From positions 2,363,629 to 2,427,628 of the forward strand of contig NZ_LGUF01000007.1 of the NCBI RefSeq assembly GCF_001274725.1: a stretch of DNA of 64,000 bases, written 5' to 3'. The DNA is from Sporosarcina globispora. Lineage in GTDB: Bacteria; Bacillota; Bacilli; Bacillales; Cytobacillaceae. How positions within the stretch are numbered: the first letter of the stretch is position 1; each line of letters begins with the position of its first letter. Made by a program: the position numbers and the translations under genes. Shown in pieces: positions 57,499 to 64,000 of this stretch. The notes under the pieces were generated by a model. The model worked only from the letters and a program-made list of their open reading frames with translations, searched no databases and had not been told where the DNA came from.

Positions 57499-57741
57499 AA
57501 AGCGGAAGCGCCTTGCCCACGAAGGAACGCAGACTAAGATCGCCACGTCCTGTGGCAACGTCTGCATGACCCGCATCCTCCCAAAAGCTGCCGCTTTTGG
57601 TCGTGCGATGTTTATGCTGACGAAGCCTCCCTTGTCCTGCGGGCCTCAAGCACAAGACAAGCCTCCCGGAAAGGCGTTCTTTACCTTTTTGGGTGGAATG
57701 GCTAGTGACCTCGAGGTGGCAGGCGCTGGAACTAGACAAAA
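57499..57741. repeat. MITE-like dispersed repeat (family A, long form, inverted)
   Basis: Starts AAAGCGGAAGCGCC and ends GGCAGGCGCTGGAACTAGACA, the reverse order of the ends at 51560. The middle carries CGCCACGTCCTGTGGCAACGTCT, also seen near 46930, then CTGCCGCTTTTGG and TCCTGCGGGCCTCAAGCACAAG. It fills most of the 429-base gap between deoD and yodJ. Frames across it are not coding. Confidence 0.72.
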
Positions 57742-57759
57742 AAAGATAGGTGAATTTGA

Positions 57760-58632
57760 ATGAAGAAGATCATAATTATGGCAGGGACGCTTAGCCTCCT
57801 GCTTTCTGGCTGCAGCCAGCTTGATCCATATATGGATAAGGTACAGCCCCTTATTGAGAAAATCCCGTTCCTGGGGGAAGAAAGAAGCCTTGAAGAACCT
57901 CCTCAAGAAGATGAATCCTCAAAAGGAGAAGAAAACAGTGCTGAGGAAGCAGGCAGTGAAGACAAAGAAGAAGTTCAAAATGATCCTCTTTCATTGGAAG
58001 CTTCATATTTTAATGATGTAAAAGTTGTCGATGGCAGAAATATAATTCAGAATCCTGAAAATGTGATGGCCCTTGTAAATAAACAATTCAGCCTTCCAGA
58101 TGGCTATGAACCATCCAAGTTAATGATCCCAGATGTTGCATTTTCTTATGGAAAATTAGATTTGGAAAAAAGCTATATGCGGCAGGATGCTGCTAAAGGA
58201 TTGGAAAAGCTGTTTACTGGAGCATTAAATGAAGGTGTGGAATTGTTTGCTGTTTCTGGGTATCGCTCATTTACACGGCAATCACAGGTTTTTGAGGCAG
58301 AGGTAAGTAGAGTAGGAAAAGAAAAAGCAGTTCAGGCTGTTGCTATCCCTGGCAGCAGTGAACATCAGACAGGACTTACAATGGATATCTCAAGCAGAAG
58401 TGCAAACCTTGAGCTTTCAGAAGAGTTCGGGGAAACAAAGGAAGGAAAGTGGCTTGCTGAAAATGCATATCGCTACGGGTTTATTCTCCGCTACCCAAAA
58501 GGAAAAGAGGCCATCACAGGCTATAAATATGAGCCTTGGCATTTTCGCTATGTGGGTACTGAGGCAGCGAAAGTCATCTACGAAAAGAAATGGACTTTGG
58601 AAGAATACTTCGATATTGTTAAAAAAATCTAA
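57760..58632 (+). CDS. yodJ: D-alanyl-D-alanine carboxypeptidase, VanY/M15B lipoprotein
   Basis: A 290-residue lipoprotein (LLLSGCSQ, Cys14) with an acidic linker (about 45-75) and an M15B zinc peptidase domain that trims D-Ala from peptidoglycan stem peptides. Visible: VSGYRSFTRQSQVFEAEV (about 167-184), PGSSEHQTGLTMDISS (about 200-215; His and Asp ligands), and KYEPWHFRYVGTEAA (about 249-263; catalytic Glu and His). A terminator follows. It neighbours deoD as in B. subtilis. Confidence 0.95.
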   Translation: MKKIIIMAGTLSLLLSGCSQLDPYMDKVQPLIEKIPFLGEERSLEEPPQEDESSKGEENSAEEAGSEDKEEVQNDPLSLEASYFNDVKVVDGRNIIQNPENVMALVNKQFSLPDGYEPSKLMIPDVAFSYGKLDLEKSYMRQDAAKGLEKLFTGALNEGVELFAVSGYRSFTRQSQVFEAEVSRVGKEKAVQAVAIPGSSEHQTGLTMDISSRSANLELSEEFGETKEGKWLAENAYRYGFILRYPKGKEAITGYKYEPWHFRYVGTEAAKVIYEKKWTLEEYFDIVKKI

Positions 58633-58657
58633 GAGGCCAGAATGGCCTCTTTTATTT
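58630..58657. terminator. Convergent terminator after yodJ
   Basis: AAGAGGCCA / TGGCCTCTT stem followed by TTATTTG; overlaps the end of the minus-strand gene. Confidence 0.82.
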
Positions 58658-58897
58658 GTTTTTCTGCTTTAACATGCTTTTCCCTGATTGGAAATAGAAA
58701 ATAATCGCCAGTATAAGGGGAACACCTGGAAGGGCTGATAAAAAGCGGAGTGTGTTTTCTGCTCCTGATAAATAATATCCCAAAGGCAGCAGAAGAATGA
58801 AGCTTAATAATGCAAGTTTCCATGACTGATTCATTATTCCGGCAATAAGGCTGATCAAGGAGAGTGCGAAACTTAGCCATAATACTGCGGTTATCAT
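58652..58897 (-). CDS. 81-residue three-span membrane protein
   Basis: A minus-strand gene with ATG after CAAAGGGGTGAATTATT. Three hydrophobic segments cover about 4-24, 27-45 and 53-70, followed by a basic tail GKSMLKQKNK. I do not recognise the family. It converges on yodJ. The 297-base gap beyond its start (58898-59194) shows no gene or clear repeat. Confidence 0.7.
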   Translation of the reverse strand: MITAVLWLSFALSLISLIAGIMNQSWKLALLSFILLLPLGYYLSGAENTLRFLSALPGVPLILAIIFYFQSGKSMLKQKNK

Positions 58898-59194
58898 AAT
58901 AATTCACCCCTTTGAAAGTGATGGGAAAGCTGAAGGCAGGCTGATGAAAAGGATTAGGAGATTCTTGCGGGTATTCAATATGAGACTATATAATAAAATA
59001 TGGTCTATGTTATCAAAACATTATCTTTTATTTTCTTAATGTTCCCTTACACTGAAATAAAATTGGATAAAATGTGGGACACGAAGATTCCTGAGTTTGC
59101 ATATATATATAGCCTTCGCCTGTTGACCAGATGTATATTAACATCCTTTAATGAGGTATTAATATACTAGGTTTGTAAAAAGAAGGCGCTTATT

Positions 59195-59402
59195 TTGGAA
59201 AAAGTTTCACTAAACGTTGTGGGATTGACTTGCAGCCACTGCGAAGAGGCGGTCAAAAATGCCCTTCTCTCCATCGATGGCGTGGCAAGCGTTTGCAGTT
59301 GCCTTTCATGGCGAACAGGCAGAAATCGAATATGATCCAGAAAAAGCTGCTAAGGAAAACTTAGTAAAAGCGATAGAAGATCAAGGCTATTGGGTAGCCT
59401 GA
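59195..59402 (+). pseudogene. Heavy-metal-associated (CopZ-like) copper chaperone with +1 frameshift
   Basis: TTG at 59195 opens EKVSLNVVGLTCSHCEEAVKNALLSIDGVASV with the metal motif GLTCSHC, then meets an out-of-frame stretch and a stop. Removing one T from GTTTGC (59291-59295) restores VAVAFHGEQAEIEYDPEKAAKENL, then VKAIEDQGYWVA and a stop at 59400-59402, giving a complete 68-residue HMA domain. As read, the gene is broken by a single-base insertion (or a sequencing error). No copper ATPase or CsoR gene lies beside it. A terminator follows. Confidence 0.82.
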
Positions 59403-59405
59403 CAT

Positions 59406-59441
59406 AAGAAAGAGCGCCAAGTATTTCGCTGGCGCTCTTTC
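59406..59441 (+). terminator. Terminator after the copper-chaperone pseudogene
   Basis: AAAGAGCGCCA / TGGCGCTCTTT perfect stem. Confidence 0.87.
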
Positions 59442-59447
59442 AATTTT

Positions 59448-59461
59448 CACACACACACACA
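59448..59461. repeat. (CA)7 dinucleotide tract
   Basis: Fourteen bases of pure CA repeat between the terminator and the ctpA promoter region; a possible length-variable tract. Confidence 0.8.
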
Positions 59462-59530
59462 TTTATCTTTGTTATTTTTTCGATAAAAATGTTATTCTAA
59501 TCATTAAGGATTGTACATAGTTATTTTACT

Positions 59531-61030
59531 GTGACGAAAGTGGTGAAAAGTTTGCAAAATGATGATCTAAACAAAGAAGCTTCTGAAACACCAGATAATA
59601 ACCATTCAGGTTTTATCCGCATGAAAAAGTTTCATTTTGTAATGCTGCTGTTTTTTATTGTTTTCCTTTCAGCTGGAATTACTACGTTTGCACTTGCCTT
59701 TGGAGATGAAAAAGCAGTAGATGTAGGAGCAAGTGAAAGAAGGGAATTTGATAAGCTATATACAGCTTATGACACCCTAAAAGCAAACTATTTCCAGGAA
59801 GTTGACCAGGATAACCTTATTAATGGTGCTATTAACGGCATGCTTGAAGCTCTGGATGATCCATACTCAGACTATATGAACGAGGAAGAAGCTAAAAATT
59901 TCCATCAGAGTATTTCATCCTCATTTGAAGGAATCGGGGCAGAAATCCAGGAGCAGGAAGGCTATATTGTAATTGTTTCGCCATTAAAAGGCTCACCTGC
60001 TGAAAAAGCCGGCCTTAAACCAAATGACAAGGTCCTGTCCGTTGATGGAAAAAGCCTGCAGGGGATGAGTTCTACAGAAGCCGTCATGCTGATAAGAGGT
60101 GAAAAAGGCACTAAAGTAGAGCTTTCAGTTCAGCGTCCTGGCACTGAGGAGCCTATGAATATTTCCATTACTCGCGATACCATTCCCCTTGAAACCGTCT
60201 ATGGGGAAATGCTTGAAGATGGTATTGCAAAAGTGCAGATTACTACATTCTCGGAAAATACTTATAAAGAGCTCGTGGACACTCTGAATGAGCTGCAGCA
60301 GCAGGGCATGAAAGGATTAATTCTTGATCTTCGCCAGAATCCCGGCGGTCTTCTGGATCAGGCAGTGAAAATTTCCAGCCTGTTTGTCCCGGATGGCGAG
60401 ATTTTATTTCAAATTGAAGACCGCAATGGAAACAGGGAAGAAGTTAAAGCAACGAAAGAAGAAAACCCAAATATTCCTTTAGTGGTTGTGATTGATAAGG
60501 GAAGCGCAAGTGCATCAGAAATTCTGGCTGCAGCAGTGCACGAGTCTGCAGGTGTGCCGCTTGTCGGTGAAAAATCGTTCGGAAAGGGCACAGTTCAGCG
60601 TGCGCAGGACTTCTCAGATGGATCTAACATGAAGTTCACTACTGAAAAATGGCTGACTCCGGATGGAAATTGGATTCATAAAAAGGGGATTACACCTGAC
60701 CACAAAGTGGCCTTGCCTGACTATGCAACATTGCCATTTATTAATCCTGACACTGAACTGAAGCTTTCTGCTTCATCAGCACAGGTTAAAGCAGCTCAGC
60801 AAATGCTGAAAGCACTGGGTTATGATCCTGGAAGAGAAGACGGTTTCTTTGATGAAAAAACAGAAGAAGCTGTAAAGGAATTTCAGGCTGCTGAAAAGCT
60901 TGATCAGACTGGAGTATTATCAGGGCAGTCTACCCTTAGACTGATGGAAAAACTCCGTGAAAAAATCGATCAAAATGATACGCAAATTCAAAAAGCTACG
61001 GAAGTGCTGAAAGAACAAATAGGATCCTAA
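59531..61030 (+). CDS. ctpA: C-terminal processing protease CtpA (S41), membrane-anchored
   Basis: A 499-residue serine protease. The start is uncertain among GTG at 59531, 59540 and 59543 and TTG at 59552. Layout: short cytoplasmic part, one span (about 33-55), PDZ domain (about 110-200, with PLKGSPAEKAGLKPNDKVLSVDG), S41 core with LRQNPGGLLDQAV (about 269), the catalytic Ser in IDKGSASASEILAAAVHE (about 320) and Lys in GEKSFGKGTVQRAQ (about 349), then a C-terminal peptidoglycan-binding domain (about 415-475, AQQMLKALGYDPGREDGFFDEKT). B. subtilis ctpA lies in the same yod region. A terminator follows. Confidence 0.94.
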   Translation: MTKVVKSLQNDDLNKEASETPDNNHSGFIRMKKFHFVMLLFFIVFLSAGITTFALAFGDEKAVDVGASERREFDKLYTAYDTLKANYFQEVDQDNLINGAINGMLEALDDPYSDYMNEEEAKNFHQSISSSFEGIGAEIQEQEGYIVIVSPLKGSPAEKAGLKPNDKVLSVDGKSLQGMSSTEAVMLIRGEKGTKVELSVQRPGTEEPMNISITRDTIPLETVYGEMLEDGIAKVQITTFSENTYKELVDTLNELQQQGMKGLILDLRQNPGGLLDQAVKISSLFVPDGEILFQIEDRNGNREEVKATKEENPNIPLVVVIDKGSASASEILAAAVHESAGVPLVGEKSFGKGTVQRAQDFSDGSNMKFTTEKWLTPDGNWIHKKGITPDHKVALPDYATLPFINPDTELKLSASSAQVKAAQQMLKALGYDPGREDGFFDEKTEEAVKEFQAAEKLDQTGVLSGQSTLRLMEKLREKIDQNDTQIQKATEVLKEQIGS

Positions 61031-61033
61031 GGC

Positions 61034-61066
61034 AGAAGCTCTCCATTATCTGGAGAGCTTTTTTCT
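61034..61066 (+). terminator. Terminator after ctpA
   Basis: AAGCTCTCCA / TGGAGAGCTT stem and T run. Confidence 0.87.
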
Positions 61067-61169
61067 GTATGGTAATATGTATGGCAGTTATAGAAAATGG
61101 GTATATAAAGCGTTTTTCTTTCCCACAATGATAGTAAACTTTACCATAAGCAGCGCAGGGGTGATTCGC

Positions 61170-62090
61170 TTGAAGAAAATAATAATTGTATTTTTACTGG
61201 CTGCAGCCATCCTGTCTGGCTGCACTTCCTTTCAGCAAAAGGAAAATTCCAATGATGCAAGGCAGGAGACGAAATCGGGCGAGGCTGAGGAGGAAAATAA
61301 AGAGCCTTCAGCTATTGCAAACGAAACAAGAAACTTTTTGCTGATTGGTGTTGACAGCAGGGGGGAAGAGGATTCACGTTCTGATGCTATTCTGGTTGCC
61401 AGTTATGAACCTTCCGGAGAATCGATTAAATTGGTCTCTTTGATGAGGGACAGCTATGTGAAAATTCCTGATTATCAATATGCCTACAGCAAACTGAATC
61501 ATGCATATTATATAGGCGGCAAGGATTTATTGAAGGAGACAATAGAACAAAACTTCGGAATCAATATCGATCATACAGCAGTTATCGATTTTATGGGATT
61601 TACAGGTATGCTTGATGCCATTGCCCCGGATGGAATAGAAGTGGAAGTCAGTTCTAAGATGATTGAGGATATGGGACTGGATCTGGAGCCAGGTAAACAA
61701 AAGCTTAAGGGGAGAGACCTTTTATCGTATGTGAGATTTCGCCATGATGGACAAAGTGATTTTGGGCGTGTGGACAGGCAGCAGGAAATTTTAATTGGCC
61801 TTAAAGACGAAGTGATGAACCAATTCTCATCACCAGCTGGTTTAGCAAGGTTTCCGGATGTGATCAGCCAGGCAATGAAATATGTTGAAACTGACTTAAA
61901 GATTGAGGAAGCATTATCTCTAGGTGTCTCATTTTTAATGAATCCTGTTACTGACATTGAAACACTAAGAGTACCTATTACAGACAGTTATGAGAATAAA
62001 ACATATGAGCATGCTGGATCTGTTCTCCAGCTTAATTTTGAAGAAAATGCCGAAGCTCTGAAGCAGTTTTTGGAGACTGAAAAGGAGTAG
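61170..62090 (+). CDS. LytR-CpsA-Psr (LCP) family protein with lipoprotein signal
   Basis: A 306-residue LCP protein that would transfer teichoic acid or another glycopolymer to peptidoglycan. TTG at 61170 follows GGGGTGATTCGC. The N-terminus KKIIIVFLLAAAILSGCTSF is a lipobox (Cys about 19) rather than the uncleaved span usual for LCP proteins. Conserved LCP residues: FLLIGVDSRGEEDSRSDAILVASY (about 62-85), LVSLMRDSYVKIP (about 96-108; catalytic Arg and Asp), AYSKLNHAYYIGG (about 112), and LSYVRFRHDGQSDFGRVDRQQEIL (about 183-206). The reading frame extends upstream to 61077 without a ribosome binding site. Confidence 0.92.
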   Translation: MKKIIIVFLLAAAILSGCTSFQQKENSNDARQETKSGEAEEENKEPSAIANETRNFLLIGVDSRGEEDSRSDAILVASYEPSGESIKLVSLMRDSYVKIPDYQYAYSKLNHAYYIGGKDLLKETIEQNFGINIDHTAVIDFMGFTGMLDAIAPDGIEVEVSSKMIEDMGLDLEPGKQKLKGRDLLSYVRFRHDGQSDFGRVDRQQEILIGLKDEVMNQFSSPAGLARFPDVISQAMKYVETDLKIEEALSLGVSFLMNPVTDIETLRVPITDSYENKTYEHAGSVLQLNFEENAEALKQFLETEKE

Positions 62091-62118
62091 TACAGAAAAG
62101 AGTATAGAGTTTTTAATA

Positions 62119-62154
62119 GTAATGGGGAGCCCGCGGGCTCCTCATTCTTTTTTT
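62119..62154. terminator. Convergent terminator between the LCP gene and yodH
   Basis: GGAGCCCGCGGGCTCC perfect palindrome followed by TCATTCTTTTTTT; it overlaps the yodH stop region. Confidence 0.85.
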
Positions 62155-62759
62155 CTGCAGACAGCAATGCCAAAAGGATAATGTTTGCCCTTTCTTTTCG
62201 GTTCAATAAGAACACTTCTCTGGTAATAGAATTCTGTCTCTCCATATGTTTCAAACAGTTCGATGAATTCATCTTCAGTCAGCTGGTGAAAATGGAAAGG
62301 CTCTCTTGTTGGCTTTCCCCTTCCTGCTCCGAATGGAGTGGATAAAATAAGAGTCCCTCCAGGCTTTAGCATCTTATAAAGGTTGTTAAGAAACAACTCT
62401 TCTGATGCAAGGTGTTCAAGCGTTTCAAAGCTTGTTATCACATCAAAGATTCCTAATTGATCAGGGAGGGTTTCGTCTTCCGCATTGGCATTTACATATT
62501 TCACGAGAGGATGATAATGGTGCTGTCTGGCATATTTCAGTGTTTCTTCATCAAGGTCCACTGCGATAATTTCCTTGATTTCTGCTTTCTTGGCTTTTGC
62601 CATAATTTTTGAGCCGTATCCTGTTCCGCAGGCAATATCAAGGACTCTTCCTTCAGCATAATAAAGAGAAAAATAGTAACGCGCTAAATGTTCCAGAAGC
62701 ATACCGTTTGTTATCGGCATTTCCTCTGGGATGATTCTCTCTCCGGTATTTTCGAGCAT
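62142..62759 (-). CDS. yodH: Class I SAM-dependent methyltransferase YodH
   Basis: A 205-residue methyltransferase (Methyltransf_11/UbiE-like). Visible: LDIACGTGYGSKIMAKAKK (about 40-58; SAM-binding motif I), IIAVDLDEETLKYARQHH (about 64-81; acidic ligand of the ribose), NAEDETLPDQLGIFDVITSFETLEHLASEE (about 91-120), and LKPGGTLILSTPFG (about 131-144). The substrate is unknown. ATG follows GGATGGTGGAG. Divergent from the next gene and next to ctpA as in the B. subtilis yod region. Confidence 0.87.
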   Translation of the reverse strand: MLENTGERIIPEEMPITNGMLLEHLARYYFSLYYAEGRVLDIACGTGYGSKIMAKAKKAEIKEIIAVDLDEETLKYARQHHYHPLVKYVNANAEDETLPDQLGIFDVITSFETLEHLASEELFLNNLYKMLKPGGTLILSTPFGAGRGKPTREPFHFHQLTEDEFIELFETYGETEFYYQRSVLIEPKRKGKHYPFGIAVCRKKE

Positions 62760-62874
62760 CTAAACTCCACCATCCTTATTAGAGATTATAGCAAATATGT
62801 CTTATTGTTTGTATGGACTGGAAAAATCATATACAATGTGTCATTAGACAGGATAGCTATGATGAGGTGATCCT

Positions 62875-63276
62875 TTGAAGCAGACAGTGGAACTTAACGA
62901 GCAAACCAGAAATCAAATATCAGATATAGAACAAAAGTGCGAAAAGCTTGCAGAAAAACTTTTTAATAAGTATAAAATTGATTTTCAAACCGAACAGGAA
63001 AAGCTTGTAGTGGACCTGATCAGAACTGTAAAAGGCCGTGATGCATCAGAAAACGATGTATTCAAAATTGATTATGAGTCCATTTTGGAAGTGGGAATTG
63101 AGACGGAGGATGATTTTTTTCCAAATGCATATATTCCTATCTGGAAATGCAAACAGGAAATGTTTCATTCCGTTGGTTATTTAACAAACCTGGATATCGA
63201 TTCAATAGAAAAGAAAATGAAAATTATGATTGAAGAAATGCTCGCCGATCGTGAAGAAGGGGAAAAGCATGAATAA
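62875..63276 (+). CDS. Hypothetical helical protein, 133 aa
   Basis: TTG at 62875 follows GAGGTGATCC. The product is soluble, charged and largely helical at the N-terminus (ELNEQTRNQISDIEQKCEKLAEKLFNKYKID) and has a mixed middle part (DYESILEVGIETEDDFFPNAYIPIWKCKQE). I do not recognise the family. Its end overlaps the start of the COG0523 GTPase gene by 8 nt, so the two are probably translationally coupled, which links it to metal-chaperone function by context only. Confidence 0.7.
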   Translation: MKQTVELNEQTRNQISDIEQKCEKLAEKLFNKYKIDFQTEQEKLVVDLIRTVKGRDASENDVFKIDYESILEVGIETEDDFFPNAYIPIWKCKQEMFHSVGYLTNLDIDSIEKKMKIMIEEMLADREEGEKHE

Positions 63277-64000
63277 AACGGAAATATATATATTATCAGG
63301 ATTTCTTGGGAGTGGTAAAACCACACTTTTGAAGCAGCTTCTCCAGGATGAAAAAAAGCAAGGCAGGAAAGTGGCGGTCATGATGAACGAGCTTGGAAAA
63401 GTATCAATCGACTCGGACGCGGTTGATAAGGATGTACCCTTAAAGGAGCTGCTTGATGGGTGCATATGCTGTACAATCTCAGATAAGCTTGAGGCGCAGC
63501 TTCAGGAAATATTGGTGGTTGAAAAGCCGGAAGCGATCTATATTGAAACAACTGGCGCTGCTCATCCAATTGAAGTTCTGGATAGCATCCTTTCACCCCT
63601 GTTTGCAGACCGAATGCTGGTAAAAGGGATTGTTTCTGTCGTTGACGGTCTAAGATGGCTTAATCGCAAGGTGTTAAGCCCTCAGGTACAGCAGCTTTTA
63701 GTTGAGCAGGTACGGCATGCAGATTTGATTATCTTAAATAAAGCAGATGAACTTACTGAGCCGGAACAGGCGCGGCTTACATTGGAGATTCAAGCTTTGA
63801 ACAGCCAGGCATTTAGTATCTTAACATCTTACTCAAAGGTCGCTATCAAGCAAGTCAGAGATATGTCCTCCGGGAAAAAGAGGCCAGCATCCAGGTCGCA
63901 TGTTTTTTCTGATTTACGCTTGAGCACTTTTGTATATCAGTTTCAAAAACCTGTCAGGCAGACTGAATTTGAAGACTTTCTAAGATCCCTTCCTGATACT
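63269..64000 (+). CDS. COG0523 (CobW/ZagA-type) G3E GTPase metallochaperone, 3' end outside window
   Basis: 244 codons are visible before the window ends. ATG at 63269 follows GAAGGGGAAAAGC. Visible: Walker A LSGFLGSGKTTLL (about 9-21), NELGKVSIDS (about 40), the metal-binding CxCC in LDGCICCTI (about 63-71), ETTGAAHPIEVL (about 91-102; G3 region), VVDGLRW and the G4 NKAD (about 156). G3E GTPases of this group deliver zinc or other metals to client proteins. No Zur box was recognised upstream. The C-terminal CobW domain begins at the window edge. Confidence 0.92.
   Translation, partial: MNKTEIYILSGFLGSGKTTLLKQLLQDEKKQGRKVAVMMNELGKVSIDSDAVDKDVPLKELLDGCICCTISDKLEAQLQEILVVEKPEAIYIETTGAAHPIEVLDSILSPLFADRMLVKGIVSVVDGLRWLNRKVLSPQVQQLLVEQVRHADLIILNKADELTEPEQARLTLEIQALNSQAFSILTSYSKVAIKQVRDMSSGKKRPASRSHVFSDLRLSTFVYQFQKPVRQTEFEDFLRSLPDT

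Noticed and set aside
57566-57763. Frames on both strands within the deoD-yodJ gap
   Set aside because: They lie within the family A repeat and change with it; there are no ribosome binding sites.
1-64000. CRISPR arrays, tRNA or rRNA genes, IS elements
   Set aside because: No regularly spaced identical repeats with unique spacers, no cloverleaf or rRNA sequence, and no transposase frames were seen. The 21-nt box arrays are too short and degenerate to be CRISPR.

Overview
The window reads as a contiguous piece of chromosome from an endospore-forming member of the Bacillaceae (Bacillus sensu lato). The reasons are the moderately low GC, strong AGGAGG-type ribosome binding sites, frequent TTG and GTG starts, sporulation genes (spo0M, a YjcZ-family peptide), and long collinearity with two Bacillus subtilis segments: ilvD-yphP-ypiP-ypjP-thyA-dfrA-ilvA-ypmPQRS-msrAB-ypqE and yodT-S-R-Q-P-kamA-yokU-yozE-yodN-yozD-yodL-deoD-yodJ-ctpA-yodH. 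In B. subtilis these segments flank prophage SPbeta; here no prophage lies between them. A sigma-54 activator beside kamA resembles B. cereus/B. thuringiensis or Cytobacillus-like species more than B. subtilis. The species cannot be fixed from sequence alone.

Layout. 1-8.5 kb: 3' part of an ABC-F ATPase, ypgR, ilvD, bacilliredoxin brxA, ypiP, a class I aminotransferase and ypjP, plus a 25-residue membrane peptide on the minus strand. 8.6-18.8 kb: a tellurite-resistance (Ter) stress island with terD-terC, a four-gene overlapping cassette (C-C lyase, phosphoribosyltransferase-TRSP, StiP-PELOTA, HAD phosphatase), yceG-telA and a second terD. Two promoters of identical ECF-sigma architecture (TGAAAC-N16-CGTA) stand before terD and yceG. 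19.1 kb: a secreted protease closely resembling the Pro-Pro endopeptidases. 19.9-32.7 kb: thyA-dfrA, an acyltransferase, ilvA, tatA-tatC, ypmP, a DegV protein, a broken nucleoside hydrolase, ypmQ/R/S, a 23-codon ORF with its own promoter and terminator, an RsgA-type GTPase, msrA-msrB and a PTS EIIA protein.

32.7-39.8 kb: an SGNH hydrolase, a YjcZ-family peptide, an LD-carboxypeptidase-like S66 protein and a 1403-residue TPR protein with an embedded C39-like cysteine peptidase domain. 40-51.5 kb: a lysine degradation locus (yodT-yodS-yodR-yodQ, a GabT-like aminotransferase, an aldehyde dehydrogenase, then yodP, a KamR-like sigma-54 activator, kamA and yokU). A good -24/-12 promoter lies directly before kamA. 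The gene set suggests lysine -> beta-lysine -> N6-acetyl-beta-lysine -> GABA -> succinate, which is inference. 51.7-64 kb: yozE, yodN, yozD, spo0M behind another ECF-type promoter, a glycerophosphodiesterase with a perfect cre site, yodL, deoD, yodJ, a frameshifted copper-chaperone gene, ctpA, an LCP-family lipoprotein, yodH, an unknown gene and a COG0523 GTPase cut by the window end.

Intergenic DNA carries several repeat families: two five-unit arrays of GGCCGnTAAA boxes at about 21-nt spacing, dispersed MITE-like elements, and hairpin-rich elements. No tRNA, rRNA, CRISPR, transposase or riboswitch was recognised.
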